Source of the DNA: Candidatus Curtissbacteria bacterium
Lineage (GTDB): Bacteria; Patescibacteriota; Microgenomatia; Curtissbacterales; GWA2-41-24
Length of the DNA: 51,710 nucleotides
Reading direction: 5' to 3'
NCBI GenBank assembly: GCA_016183325.1
Contig: JACPEV010000007.1
Location: forward strand, 1-51,710
In this document: positions 9,204-18,103 of the stretch, one piece after another
How positions within the stretch are numbered: the first letter of the stretch is position 1
Layout of the letters: each line of letters begins with the position of its first letter
The notes under the pieces: model-generated
The model's input: only the letters and a program-made list of their open reading frames with translations
Database searches by the model: none
What the model was told of the DNA's origin: nothing
Program-made: the position numbers and the translations under genes

Positions 9204-9322
9204 TGGATAATAGAAATTAGTAATAGAAAGTGGAAATTAGAAACTTGGATATAACTCTTAATTCCTATTTTCAAGTTTCCATTACTATTTTCCACTTTCC
9301 ATAAACCAATTTCCAAAAAGCT
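9204..9322. repeat. Palindromic AT-rich minisatellite (GGAAATTAGAAA / TTTCCATT)
   Basis: The left half is made of units such as TAGAAATTAG and AGTGGAAATTAGAAAC, the right half of their complements (TTTCAAGTTTCCATTAC, TTTTCCACTTTCCAT), giving one long imperfect hairpin. Close relatives fill 13118-13268 and 19084-19249, and a shorter one lies at 30-70. No gene is seen. Confidence 0.75.
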
Positions 9323-10450
9323 TCAACTCTGCAACCTCACAGGCATTATTATATGAAAGTAATTATCGTCACCCGGGACAGTTAATCTGCCTGGATTTAA
9401 ACTCTCAATCATTTCAAAATTAACATCTTCTCCTTCAACAGAAGAAAGCATCTCCAAAATGTAGCGAAAATTGAAAGCAATCTGGCCTCCAGCGCCTGAA
9501 AGTTCAATCTCACACTCTGCCTCATTTGAACCTATCTGATCATTATTGGCAGAAACTTTCAAAAGCGCCACTCTCTTGCTCTCACTAGTTAAACTTAACC
9601 TAATAATACTCCCAGAATCTCTGGCAAAAATTGAGGCAATTTTTACCAGTTTGATAAACTCTTCTTTGTTAATTTTTGCAGAAGATGTAAAGTTAGTTGG
9701 AATAATCTTCTGCCAATTGGGGAACTCACCTTCTATCAGTCTGGAAGTAAATTCAACATTGTTAATTTTAAAATTAATTTGGTTAAGACTTTCTGCTACT
9801 AAAATCTCAGTCTGTTGATTTTCACCAACCTCTGCCTCACTTATAATTTTTGTAACTTCCAAAAGTGCCTTCGCCGGAACCACAATCTTAACTTCCTCAC
9901 TCTCGCATGCTAATTTTTGGAAGCTCAACCTATATCCATCAGTCGCTACCAAAGAAAGACTCTCCTTCTCAAAATCACATAAAATCCCTGTCAAAACTGG
10001 CCTCCCCTCGTCCTGCGTTGCACAAAAAACCACTTTCAAAATTCCTTTTGCAAAGTCGCCTGCCCCTATCGAAATTTTCTTTCCCTTTTCTATCTTGGGA
10101 ATTGCCGGAAAATCCTCCGTACCCATAATTGCAAGCCTTGCTCTGTAATTTTTCGCCGAAACCAAAACCTCCTCTCCCAACCTTTCCACCACTATCTCCC
10201 CTTCTGAAAGCTGCGAAATAAATTCAAAAAGTATCCTTCCTGGGACAGTTACCTTTCCTTCCTTTTCTACCTCACTTCCAATTACTACTCTAGTAGCTGT
10301 TTCCAGGTTTGTGGAAACAATTTCCAATTTATTGCCACTTGCCGAAACCAAAACATTGGCAAGTATTGGCAAATTTGTTCTCGAAGGTAGCGACTTATTC
10401 ACTAGTAGCAGAGCCTTCGAAAAATCTCCTTGTGATATTTTGAACTTCAT
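9323..10450 (-). CDS. dnaN: DNA polymerase III beta subunit (sliding clamp)
   Basis: 375 residues from the ATG at 10450 (MKFKISQGDFSKALL). The frame stays open to a TTG at 10519, but the extra 23 residues do not look like clamp sequence. Family features: NKSLPSRTNLPILANVL at the N-terminus, VPGRILFEFISQL, ATDGYRLSF, LIEGEFPNWQKIIP and the C-terminal PGDDNYFHIIMPVRL. The ring-shaped clamp tethers the replicase to DNA. It lies downstream of dnaA in the classical order. Confidence 0.97.
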   Translation of the reverse strand: MKFKISQGDFSKALLLVNKSLPSRTNLPILANVLVSASGNKLEIVSTNLETATRVVIGSEVEKEGKVTVPGRILFEFISQLSEGEIVVERLGEEVLVSAKNYRARLAIMGTEDFPAIPKIEKGKKISIGAGDFAKGILKVVFCATQDEGRPVLTGILCDFEKESLSLVATDGYRLSFQKLACESEEVKIVVPAKALLEVTKIISEAEVGENQQTEILVAESLNQINFKINNVEFTSRLIEGEFPNWQKIIPTNFTSSAKINKEEFIKLVKIASIFARDSGSIIRLSLTSESKRVALLKVSANNDQIGSNEAECEIELSGAGGQIAFNFRYILEMLSSVEGEDVNFEMIESLNPGRLTVPGDDNYFHIIMPVRLQS

Positions 10451-10698
10451 CTGTCGCGGCGCTTTTATATAACACACTTCTTTTCTCTTGTCATCCACAA
10501 AAAAGTTATACACCCTCAACCTAAAAACATTATTTTAAAAAAGTATCAGCATTCTTATGGTTGTTTAAATCCTTAAAACTCCGGTTGACTCATCCCTAAA
10601 TATTTGTTGATATTTTTGTGGATAAGTTTAAAAATGCCGTAGAGAAGTAGTGATTTTTTGCCGCAAACCCCATTTATTAGAAGATAAAAGCTTTTGAG
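10451..10698. other. dnaA-dnaN intergenic region with DnaA boxes
   Basis: A perfect DnaA box TTATCCACA (minus strand) lies at 10617-10625. Near-matches TCATCCACA (about 10492) and TTATACACC (about 10505) lie just upstream of the dnaN start. The region is AT-rich. Together with the cluster upstream of dnaA it is a candidate part of oriC and of dnaN autoregulation by DnaA. Confidence 0.65.
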
Positions 10699-12051
10699 TT
10701 AATAAAATAATCTGATTCTTGATATTTCGTCTCGTTTAGATTGATCAGCAATTAGAGCCCTAGCTATTTTTTCAATTCCATGAAGAACAGTAGAATGATC
10801 TCTGCCTCCAATAATTTGGCCTATTCCGTCAAGTGAAAGGCCCAAGTCATTGCGCAGTAAATACATCAGGACTTGTCTGGCAAAAACTAAAGAGGCCTTC
10901 CTGCTACTGCTGCAAATGTCCCTACTGGAAGTTTTAAAATGTCGACAAACAGCCTCAACAACTTTTCCAACTGTTGGTATAGAGTTTGTGGTTTTATTAT
11001 TTTTTTCAAGAGACAGTTTTATTTGCTCCAGTGAAATATTACCAGATATCTTAAAAAGTAAAAGAACTTGAATTAAAATTCCCTCAAGCTCTCGAATCTC
11101 CTGGACACTCTGGGCGACATAATCAACAATTTTTTCATCCAAATTAATTCCTCTTTGTTTGCATTTATCTCTAATTATGGCCACTCTAAGTTCATAGTCT
11201 GGTCTTTGAATATCTACAGCCATTCCTCCTAAAAATCTGCTAATTAATCTATCCTTAAGTTTACCCAGTTCCCGGGGGTGTCTGTCGCAAACCAGAATAA
11301 TTTGTTTACCTGAAAGAAATAGTTCGTTGAAGGTATTAAAAAATTCATCCTGAGTGCTTTCTTTGCCGGAAAAAAATTGAACGTCGTCCATTAACAATAA
11401 GTCAACGCTGCGATATTTTTGGCGAAAAGATGCCGAGCTCCTGTTACCCAAAGATTCAATAAAATCATTGGTAAATTTTTCGGCAGAGGCATAAAGAATT
11501 TTTGCAGCCGTAAATTTTGAAAGAATCTCGTTGCCGCAAGCTTGAAGTAAGTGGGTTTTACCAACTCCACTCGGTCCATAAATAAAAAGTGGGTTATAAA
11601 CTGAACCCAAATTTGCAGAAACTTGACCCGAAGCCAAATAAGCCAAATTATTTGAAGAGCCAACCACAAAAGTTTCAAAAGTGTATAAAGGGTTAAGACT
11701 TTCAGCCTGCCGCCTGCTGCCAAAATAAGCTGGAGCAATCCCGGAAAAGAGAGGCGCTTCTTTTTTGCCGTTCGTTTCTTCTCCATTGTTTTTAGAAACC
11801 ACAAAAATAACCTCTGTTTTTTCAAAACCCCTCTTCTTGACTGTTTCAGTGATAATCGGCCTGTATCTGGTCTCTATTTGTTCTTTAAGAAAGTTATTTC
11901 TAACGCCAATAATTAACAATTTTTTTTCTCCGCTTTCTGCGAAACTGTAGTCCAAAACCGAAGCCCCCCCGAACCATGTTCTAAATGTTGAAGATGACAT
12001 CTTTGATCTGATATCAGAAATGATCGTATTCCAAACTTTTTGGCCTTCCAT
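10699..12051 (-). CDS. dnaA: Chromosomal replication initiator DnaA
   Basis: 450 residues, full length. Domain I has the opening VWNTIISDIRSKMSSSTFRTWF; domain III begins LNPLYTFETFVVGSSNNLAYLA and carries Walker A GPSGVGKTHL and Walker B LLLMDDVQFF plus sensor segments (ISRFLGGMAVDIQRPDYELR); domain IV ends with the DnaA-box reading helix GGRDHSTVLHGIEKI. It binds DnaA boxes and melts oriC. The gene is divergent from rpmH and leads into dnaN, the classical origin arrangement. Confidence 0.98.
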   Translation of the reverse strand: MEGQKVWNTIISDIRSKMSSSTFRTWFGGASVLDYSFAESGEKKLLIIGVRNNFLKEQIETRYRPIITETVKKRGFEKTEVIFVVSKNNGEETNGKKEAPLFSGIAPAYFGSRRQAESLNPLYTFETFVVGSSNNLAYLASGQVSANLGSVYNPLFIYGPSGVGKTHLLQACGNEILSKFTAAKILYASAEKFTNDFIESLGNRSSASFRQKYRSVDLLLMDDVQFFSGKESTQDEFFNTFNELFLSGKQIILVCDRHPRELGKLKDRLISRFLGGMAVDIQRPDYELRVAIIRDKCKQRGINLDEKIVDYVAQSVQEIRELEGILIQVLLLFKISGNISLEQIKLSLEKNNKTTNSIPTVGKVVEAVCRHFKTSSRDICSSSRKASLVFARQVLMYLLRNDLGLSLDGIGQIIGGRDHSTVLHGIEKIARALIADQSKRDEISRIRLFY

Positions 12052-12431
12052 AGAAGTAATTCTTTTATTTTATTGTGTTAAATACGGCTATTTGCAGGCC
12101 TGCCCTCCTAAGCCTGACGCAAAGGAGAGCCAAAAATCTGTTAGAAGATCCGACTGAAGAAGATCTTTAAAAAATATTACTGACAATCCATGATGGCAGA
12201 AATTTTCCACAATTGTCAACCCCGGAAAAAGTTTGTGGATAAACCAGTTAATTCCAGCTCAGGTATATGTGGAGATACCCTAATATCTCAATAGCAAAAG
12301 TAGCTTGATATATTTCATTTTTTCTAGTAATCTAGTGACTTAGGTAATCAGGTATTCAGACTATCAGGTTATCGGGAAGATCTAAAATTCTCCTGACAAC
12401 CCGCTGACCTGACAACCCGCTGACCTGACAG
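12052..12431. other. Candidate oriC between dnaA and rpmH
   Basis: 380 nt without a gene. It contains a perfect DnaA box (TGTGGATAA, minus orientation, 12234-12242), a near-box TTTTCCACA (12203-12211) and ATGTGGAGA (about 12264), beside AT-rich stretches that could unwind (around 12165-12185). The rpmH-proximal end (12330-12431) is a minisatellite of CAGGTTATCGGG/AACCCGCTGACCTGAC units. Origin function is inferred from gene order and boxes. Confidence 0.68.
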
Positions 12432-12587
12432 ATGCCAAAAAGAACATACCAACCTAAAAAAAGAAAAAGAGCCAAAACTCATGGCTTCCGAAGAAGGATG
12501 AGAACAACTGGTGGACGCCAAGTTTTAAAACGAAGAAGAGCAAAGGGGCGAAAAAGAATCACTCTTGGCCCGCCGAAACCTTGGTGA
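12432..12587 (+). CDS. rpmH: 50S ribosomal protein L34
   Basis: 51 residues. It begins [20 protein letters not shown] and ends with a [10 protein letters not shown]-type tail, with the family core [20 protein letters not shown]. Very basic. It sits at the head of the rpmH-rnpA-yidD-yidC-khpB run on the plus strand, divergent from dnaA, as in many bacteria. The L34 tail is slightly longer than the usual 44-46 residues. Confidence 0.97.
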   Translation: MPKRTYQPKKRKRAKTHGFRRRMRTTGGRQVLKRRRAKGRKRITLGPPKPW

Positions 12588-12597
12588 AAGTGGGTCG

Positions 12598-12855
12598 ATG
12601 ACTTATGTGACCAATTCCCAAGAAGACTTATTGGTAAAAAGATCAACTAATGCAAAAGCAGCAATTGTAATCACCAAAAAAGTTGCGCCAAAAGCCGTTG
12701 ACCGCAACCGAATCAAAAGAATTATTAAAGAAGCACTAAGAAGTGCGAAAATACAAAAAGGACAATTACAGATTATAGTCAAGAGAAATATAGCAAGTCT
12801 TAAATCTTATCAAGTTAAAGAAAAAATCGAAAAATTTTTCAATAATGAAAAATAA
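12598..12855 (+). CDS. rnpA: Ribonuclease P protein component, shortened N-terminus
   Basis: 85 residues from the ATG at 12598; a TTG at 12565 would give 96 and overlap rpmH. The signature [28 protein letters not shown], the RNR motif region that binds the RNase P RNA, is clear, as is the C-terminal VKRNI...KEKIEKFF. The usual N-terminal ~25 residues before this are replaced by a short stretch ([18 protein letters not shown]), so the protein is clearly below the usual 110-120 residues. The last 11 nt overlap yidD. Confidence 0.88.
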   Translation: MTYVTNSQEDLLVKRSTNAKAAIVITKKVAPKAVDRNRIKRIIKEALRSAKIQKGQLQIIVKRNIASLKSYQVKEKIEKFFNNEK

Positions 12856-13117
12856 ACAAAGTTTTTCTACGAATAAACAAAGTTTTTCTACGAATAAACA
12901 AAGTTTTTCTACGAATAAATTAGCTACTTTTCTTTTTTTGTTATACCAAAATTTTTCAGCTTCAAGATATCTTACTTGTCGCTATCAACCAACCTGTTCC
13001 CGATATGCTTATGAAGCAATTATCAAATATGGCCTGCTTAAGGGATTATTTTTGGCAACTAAAAGAATTTTTGCCTGTCATCCATTTTCCACCAAACCTA
13101 TCTATGACCCTGTCTAA
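12845..13117 (+). CDS. yidD: YidD membrane protein insertion efficiency factor with N-terminal heptapeptide repeat
   Basis: 90 residues. The core [31 protein letters not shown]...[15 protein letters not shown] is diagnostic of YidD, with the conserved C-R-x-x-PTCSRYA and CHPF. It helps insertion of membrane proteins alongside YidC. Unusually the N-terminus carries three perfect copies of NKQSFST (21-bp DNA repeat). It overlaps rnpA by 11 nt and precedes yidC. Confidence 0.92.
   Translation: MKNKQSFSTNKQSFSTNKQSFSTNKLATFLFLLYQNFSASRYLTCRYQPTCSRYAYEAIIKYGLLKGLFLATKRIFACHPFSTKPIYDPV
12851..12913 (+). repeat. Three perfect 21-bp tandem repeats in yidD
   Basis: AATAAACAAAGTTTTTCTACG repeated three times without a mismatch, in frame (NKQSFST x3), followed by AATAAATTAG which starts a fourth unit. 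The perfect identity implies recent slippage expansion. Confidence 0.95.
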
Positions 13118-13268
13118 AATGAAATCAGAATTTGGAAGAAATTGGTTTCTAGAAATTAGAAAATTGTAATGGAAACAAGAAAGTGGAAAGTGGGAATTAA
13201 GTCTTTACTATTTTCCAATTTCAAAATTCTATTACCATTTTCAAGTTTCTAATAACTATTTTCAAAAT
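13118..13268. repeat. Palindromic AT-rich minisatellite between yidD and yidC
   Basis: Left half GAAATTGGTTTCTAGAAATTAG, AATTGTAATGGAAAC, GAAAGTGGAAAG; right half ACTATTTTCCAATTTC, ATTACCATTTTCAAG, TTTCTAATAAC. The halves are complementary overall. Same family as 9204-9322 and 19084-19249. Confidence 0.75.
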
Positions 13269-14087
13269 ATGAATCCATTTGAAGTTTTTTTAACAACACC
13301 CATCCTGAACTTGTTAGTTATTTATTACAAGATTCTCGAAACAATCTCGATTCCTGGAGCTTTAGGTTTTGCAATTATACTTCTGACAGTCACAGTCAGG
13401 CTCCTACTTTGGCCACTGACAACAGCCCAGCTCAAAAGTGCTCAGAAAATGGCCGCCCTAAAACCTCACCTAGACCAAATTAAAACTACCCATGGTCATG
13501 ATAAAATCCGCCACCAACAAGAAGTTACCAAACTTTACAAAGAGCATGGAGTTAATCCGCTTGCAGGGTGTTTGCCAATACTTCTTCAGATACCAGTTTT
13601 TATTGCACTTTACAATGTTCTCTTAAAAATAGTTGAACTTAAAGGAGATTTTTTATCAGACATAAATAGTAAACTCTACACTTTTATACCACACCTAGCC
13701 AAAATTCCAGACACATCTTTTGCCAACTTTAATCTTTCAGCCAAACCAAGCGATTGGCAGCAAGCCGGGTTTTTACTTCTACTAACTCCTCTGCTTACTG
13801 GTTTTTTTCAATTTATTCAATCAAAAATGATGATGCCACTCTCGCCGCAAAAAATTAACGCATTATCTGTCCAAAAGGATAAGAGTAACCTTGAAGACAC
13901 AATGGGACAAATGCAGTCTCAAATGGTTTTTCTGATGCCTGCAATGATTGCCTTTTTTTCTTATGGCTTTCCAATCGGCCTTTCGCTTTATTGGAACACA
14001 TTCACTATAATTGGCATAATTCAGCAATACGTCATTTCCGGTGCCGGAGCCTTAAATAAATACTTGCCCAAAAAATTCCAGAAATGA
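13269..14087 (+). CDS. yidC: Membrane protein insertase YidC/Oxa1
   Basis: 272 residues, the short Gram-positive-like form without a large periplasmic domain. Family segments are GFAIILLTVTVRLLLWPLTTAQLKSAQKM, with the conserved hydrophilic-groove Arg in TVRLLLWPL, then KLYKEHGVNPLAGCLPILLQIPVFIALY, and the later helices FLMPAMIAFFSYGFPIGLSLYW. It inserts membrane proteins with or without SecYEG. The stop overlaps the khpB start (ATGA). Confidence 0.96.
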   Translation: MNPFEVFLTTPILNLLVIYYKILETISIPGALGFAIILLTVTVRLLLWPLTTAQLKSAQKMAALKPHLDQIKTTHGHDKIRHQQEVTKLYKEHGVNPLAGCLPILLQIPVFIALYNVLLKIVELKGDFLSDINSKLYTFIPHLAKIPDTSFANFNLSAKPSDWQQAGFLLLLTPLLTGFFQFIQSKMMMPLSPQKINALSVQKDKSNLEDTMGQMQSQMVFLMPAMIAFFSYGFPIGLSLYWNTFTIIGIIQQYVISGAGALNKYLPKKFQK

Positions 14088-14542
14088 AACCAAAATTAGA
14101 TGAAAATTTTGTCGCTGACCAAGTTAGACAAATAATTGAAAAGTTAGGAGTCTCGGCAACCGCTGAGGTCTCACGACAAGACAAAACATTTTTCATCGAT
14201 ATTATATCAGAAGACTCCTCGCTTTTAATAGGTAAGTATGGTGTTAATCTCGAGTCGCTGCAGTTTATCTTAGTCGTCAGGTTAAAAACCCTAACTGGCG
14301 AGGAAAATTTTGAAGTTTTTATTGACATTGATGGCTGGCGCAGGCAAAGGGAAGAAAAGTTAAAAAAGATGGCTATCTCAATTGCCGAAAAAGTGGCAAC
14401 CACTGGCAAACCTGAACCTCTTTATAATTTGAGAGCTGCCGAAAGAAGGGTTATCCACACCGCTCTAACCGGTCATCCTCAAGTTGCCACAGAGTCTATC
14501 GGAGAAGGTGCCAATCGCTATCTTGTTATCAAACCCAAATGA
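14084..14542 (+). CDS. khpB: KhpB/Jag-like KH-R3H RNA-binding protein
   Basis: 152 residues. A KH domain (IISEDSSLLIGKYGVNLESLQFIL, the GxxG-type loop being IGKYG) is followed by an R3H domain ending in LYNLRAAERRVIHTALTGHPQVATESIGEGANRYLVIKP. It lacks the separate Jag-N domain of longer homologues. These proteins bind many mRNAs and affect envelope growth. The ATGA overlap with yidC is the usual arrangement. Confidence 0.92.
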   Translation: MKPKLDENFVADQVRQIIEKLGVSATAEVSRQDKTFFIDIISEDSSLLIGKYGVNLESLQFILVVRLKTLTGEENFEVFIDIDGWRRQREEKLKKMAISIAEKVATTGKPEPLYNLRAAERRVIHTALTGHPQVATESIGEGANRYLVIKPK

Positions 14543-14649
14543 ACAGGCTGCCAGGTAGTCGGGTCCTCAGGCTTTCAGGTACTTTCTAGCCGATTGCTTG
14601 AGTTCCGACCTGATAACCCGATATCCTGATAGCCTGGGAACCTGACTTC
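14543..14649. repeat. GGGTTATCAGG-type minisatellite
   Basis: Units such as CAGGTAGTCGGGTCCTCAGG and TTTCAGGTAC on the left, and ACCTGATAACCCGATATCC, GATAGCCTGGGAACCTGA on the right, form an imperfect hairpin. Related to 6365-6425 and 12330-12431. Confidence 0.7.
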
Positions 14650-15864
14650 ATGTCCAAATCAGACCTTCTTTTTTTAGCGGTTCTAGCCAGTCTTCCGCTT
14701 CAGCTAAATAAGTTTTTTTTCTTTGATTTTTCCTACGTTCTAGGTTTGCCAATTGATTATCGGGCAGTCGCAATTTACGCAAGCGACTTTGTAGTTGCCG
14801 CATATCTTGTTTTTTTTGTTCTTGAAAAAAATTCTTTTCCAAAACAGTTTTTTCCAATAGTCGTCACCTTCAACCTTTATCTTTTTGCAAACTCACTTTT
14901 TTTCTCAGTTTCCAAAGAAATTTCTTTATTCTTTAATTTTAAAATTTTTCTCTTTAGCTTTATGGCTCTTGCTGCTGCCAAAACACTTATCAGGCCAAAT
15001 GTTCAAAAGTTGCTACCAAAAGTAATCGTTTTCTCCCTACTCTGGCAGTCACTCATTATTATCACACAGTTTTTACTTCAAAGGTCTCTCGGTCTTTGGT
15101 TTTTGGGTGAAAGAACTTTTGACTCATCAACTGTAAATATTGCCCACACTCAAATTGCAGGCGTTGAGGCCTTAAGACCCTATGGCACTTTTCCTCATCC
15201 TAACGTCGCTGCGGCTTTCTTGCTGATTTATCTGATAATTTTAGCAAGCACCAAAAGGGGGAAACCCAAGTTTTTTACAGTAATTTTTTCTTTTTTTGCT
15301 ATTGTTATCACAAATTCCCAAGCCGCACTTTTAGCTACCGCAGCTGTCCTTATTTCTCAGGCTCTCAAACTCAAAAAACTATTGTTTATCTTACTAGCTA
15401 TAGTTTCAACAATCTTTGTCTTTTTTAAATACCTTTCTGAGTCTCAAGTTGCCTCAATCGCAGAAAGGTTGACTCTTGCCCAAAAAGCCTTGGAAATCAC
15501 ATCCCAAAACCCGGCCTTCGGGATAGGCAGCCTTAATTTTATCAGTGAACTTTCCAAATATAACCTCATATCTATTGGCCAAATCCGACTTCTCCAGCCA
15601 GTCCACAATGTTTTCTTGTTGATTCTAACCGAGAACGGTCTTATCGGACTTTTACTCTTTGTCTTACTTCTTTTCATTGTCGCCAAAAACATTAACACCC
15701 GGCCCAAACTCGCTCTCTTTGTCGCCTTCTTAATCTTCGCCAGTCTTGATCATTTCCTCTGGACACTTCAACAAGGCCAACTCCTCCTCTTTCTCTCAAT
15801 TGCCTATATTATCAGTAAGCAACCTAATCCTCATCGACTTTCTTACAAAAACTCTCCGAAATAA
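14650..15864 (+). CDS. O-antigen ligase/polymerase family membrane protein
   Basis: 404 residues with about ten to twelve hydrophobic helices. The Wzy_C/WaaL-type large loop is recognisable: RPYGTFPHPNVAAAFLLIYLI, then NPAFGIGSLNF and QPVHNVFLLILTENGLIGLLLF, the conserved H-N-x-x-L...E-x-G-x-x-G pattern. Such proteins join or polymerise surface polysaccharide or glycosylate proteins outside the membrane. It opens an envelope block with a flippase, a Wzz-like protein and the DUF4012 fusion. The exact acceptor is unknown. Confidence 0.85.
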   Translation: MSKSDLLFLAVLASLPLQLNKFFFFDFSYVLGLPIDYRAVAIYASDFVVAAYLVFFVLEKNSFPKQFFPIVVTFNLYLFANSLFFSVSKEISLFFNFKIFLFSFMALAAAKTLIRPNVQKLLPKVIVFSLLWQSLIIITQFLLQRSLGLWFLGERTFDSSTVNIAHTQIAGVEALRPYGTFPHPNVAAAFLLIYLIILASTKRGKPKFFTVIFSFFAIVITNSQAALLATAAVLISQALKLKKLLFILLAIVSTIFVFFKYLSESQVASIAERLTLAQKALEITSQNPAFGIGSLNFISELSKYNLISIGQIRLLQPVHNVFLLILTENGLIGLLLFVLLLFIVAKNINTRPKLALFVAFLIFASLDHFLWTLQQGQLLLFLSIAYIISKQPNPHRLSYKNSPK

Positions 15865-15924
15865 CTGAGATTAGCGCATCTTAGCAATGTAGCAATTTAA
15901 CAATATAACAATTAAAATTGTTCC

Positions 15925-17166
15925 ATGTTCAAAACCGTCATCGTAAATACCGGCGCTCAAATCGCCGGCAAAGTAATCACCGCCGCAACAACTCTTCTTG
16001 TCACTTTTATAATCGCTCGCACCTTAGGTGAAGCCGGTTACGGAGAATTCACCAAAATCTTCGTCTTTGTAGGCTACTTCTATGTATTGGCAGACTTTGG
16101 CTTAAACACCATTTTTATTAAACTTGCCAAAGATAATCCGGTTCCAGAACTCAAACACTTATTTGGGGCCCGCTTTGCTTTAGCCTTATTTTTAATAGTA
16201 ATTGCCGTTATTATCAGCCGCCTCTTGCCATTCAATCCTCAAACTCATACCGGTTTCAGCCCGCTCGTTAAATTAGGAATTATCATAGCCTCAATTACTA
16301 TTCTTACTCATGCCGCCTTTACCAGCGCCAATGCCTATTTTCAAAAAGTCCTCCGCTATGATCTTTCAACTGTAGCCGCCGTCGCAGGGTCACTCTTAAT
16401 CTTAGTCTTTATTATTCTCTCGACCATCTTCGATATTGGCCTCATTGGTTATGTAGCATCTTATGTTTTAGGAGGAATTATTTTTGTCACGACCGCTTTC
16501 ATTCTAATTATCAAACGAACTGGCCAAATAGTCATCCCCAAATTCAAAATGAATTACACCAAAACTTTATTTTCCAAAGCTTGGCCGGTCGGCGTCGCCC
16601 TAATTGTTAATCTCATCTATTTCAGAATCGATGTTTTTATTTTGGCATACACCAGATCATCGGTTGAAGTCGGTAACTATGGTCTCGCCTATCAATTTTT
16701 TGAGGCGACTCTTGCAATCCCGATTTTCTTCGCCAACGCCCTCTATCCTCTTTTAAATAATCTCTTTAATCAAAATTTAGAAGAATTTCAAAGACAAACT
16801 CGCTCGTGGCTTAAATTACTTACTTTATTTTCAGTATTCCCGACTATTGGTCTTTTTATCATCGCTTACCTAATCCCGGTCATTTTTCAAGGCCGCTTCA
16901 CCGGTTCGGTTTCAGCTCTCCAGATTTTATCGATTGGCCTGCCCTTATTTTTCATCTCTGCCCTCTTCTGGCACATTTTGATAATTTACGACAGGCAAAA
17001 ATATTTGATCTATATTTATGCCACAGGCGCCATTTTTAATCTCGTGACAAACCTAATTTTTATCCCCGTTTACGGATATTTAGCAGCTGCGATAATTACC
17101 GTCATTTCTGAAGTGTTAATTACCATGTTTTTGGCCTTGACTATCATAAGATTGAACAAGTTATGA
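15925..17166 (+). CDS. Polysaccharide flippase (Wzx/MOP superfamily)
   Basis: 413 residues, about twelve membrane helices. The opening NTGAQIAGKVITAATTLLVTFIIARTLGEAGYGEF is typical of the oligosaccharidyl-lipid flippase family, as is the internal YFRIDVFILAYTRSSVEVGNYGLAYQFFEA. It would move lipid-linked sugar units to the outer face. Its last four nt overlap the EamA transporter (ATGA). Confidence 0.88.
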   Translation: MFKTVIVNTGAQIAGKVITAATTLLVTFIIARTLGEAGYGEFTKIFVFVGYFYVLADFGLNTIFIKLAKDNPVPELKHLFGARFALALFLIVIAVIISRLLPFNPQTHTGFSPLVKLGIIIASITILTHAAFTSANAYFQKVLRYDLSTVAAVAGSLLILVFIILSTIFDIGLIGYVASYVLGGIIFVTTAFILIIKRTGQIVIPKFKMNYTKTLFSKAWPVGVALIVNLIYFRIDVFILAYTRSSVEVGNYGLAYQFFEATLAIPIFFANALYPLLNNLFNQNLEEFQRQTRSWLKLLTLFSVFPTIGLFIIAYLIPVIFQGRFTGSVSALQILSIGLPLFFISALFWHILIIYDRQKYLIYIYATGAIFNLVTNLIFIPVYGYLAAAIITVISEVLITMFLALTIIRLNKL

Positions 17167-18029
17167 TTTGGATTCCCCTTGCCCTTTTAACTGCTTTTTG
17201 TGAGGCTACTCGCGATGTTCTTTCCAAAAAAAGCTTGAAAAATCTCGATGAGTACATTCTTGCTTTCAGTCGCCGTTTTTTCGCTCTTCCCCTTTTAATT
17301 CCACTTCTGTTTTTTATCCCTCCGCCGCATTTCGAAGAACATTTTTTTCAAATCTTATTGCTCTTTGGCTCTTTAATTATTTTTTCCTCAATTTTCTACA
17401 TGAAGGCACTCAAAAGCTCTGATTTATCCATCACTTTGCCAATGCTCTCTTTTTCCCCTCTTTTTCTTTTAATAACGTCCCCCCTTTTAATTGGCCAGTT
17501 TCCCAGTCTTTTAGGCCTGATTGGTATTTTACTCATTGTTATTGGTGCTTACTCCCTCAACATTACCGATCGTCACAAAAGCTACTTTGCTCCAATATCA
17601 GCCCTTATCAAGGAACCGGGCCCAAGGTACATGTTAGCAGTCGCTTTCATTTGGAGCATCACTGCGAATTTCGAAAAAATCGGAGTTTCCAGCTCTTCCC
17701 CCATCTTTTGGGTAATTGCCGCAGAAATCCTCCTAACCTTGTGCCTGTTTCCCTTGATGGTTATCAAATCACCCAATTTTAAAAGCAAAATTACTGCCAA
17801 TTGGAAAATCCTATTGCCCATTGGTCTTATTGGCACTGCAGGTTATATCTCCCAGATGATCGCCATCAGCCTCGCCCTCGTTCCCTATGTGATTTCCATT
17901 AAAAGAACCAGTATTTTAATTGGTATAATCTTCGGATATTTCTTTTTTAAGGAAAAAAGGATTCAAGAAAGATTGGCAGGAGCAGCTATTATGTTTGCCG
18001 GAGTTCTAATGATTACACTTTTAGCATGA
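17163..18029 (+). CDS. EamA/DMT family transporter
   Basis: 288 residues with ten predicted membrane helices in two repeats, typical of the drug/metabolite transporter superfamily. Segments such as IFSSIFYMKALKSSDLSITLPMLSFSPLFLL and the second-repeat VPYVISIKRTSILIGIIFGYFFFKEK are characteristic (the latter a helix end before the F-K-E-x motif). The ATGA overlap with the flippase suggests export of a precursor or lipid used in the same pathway, but the substrate is not deducible. Confidence 0.85.
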   Translation: MIWIPLALLTAFCEATRDVLSKKSLKNLDEYILAFSRRFFALPLLIPLLFFIPPPHFEEHFFQILLLFGSLIIFSSIFYMKALKSSDLSITLPMLSFSPLFLLITSPLLIGQFPSLLGLIGILLIVIGAYSLNITDRHKSYFAPISALIKEPGPRYMLAVAFIWSITANFEKIGVSSSSPIFWVIAAEILLTLCLFPLMVIKSPNFKSKITANWKILLPIGLIGTAGYISQMIAISLALVPYVISIKRTSILIGIIFGYFFFKEKRIQERLAGAAIMFAGVLMITLLA

Positions 18030-18103
18030 TTACATTTCTTGATTCTCAACTTTACCCCTGCTAAACTTAGCTAAGTTAGCTAGAAAGGAGAAAAGAGCAA
18101 ACC

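Noticed and set aside
10451-10519. Longer dnaN start at TTG 10519
   Set aside because: The extra residues are not clamp-like, and the ATG at 10450 gives the expected N-terminus.
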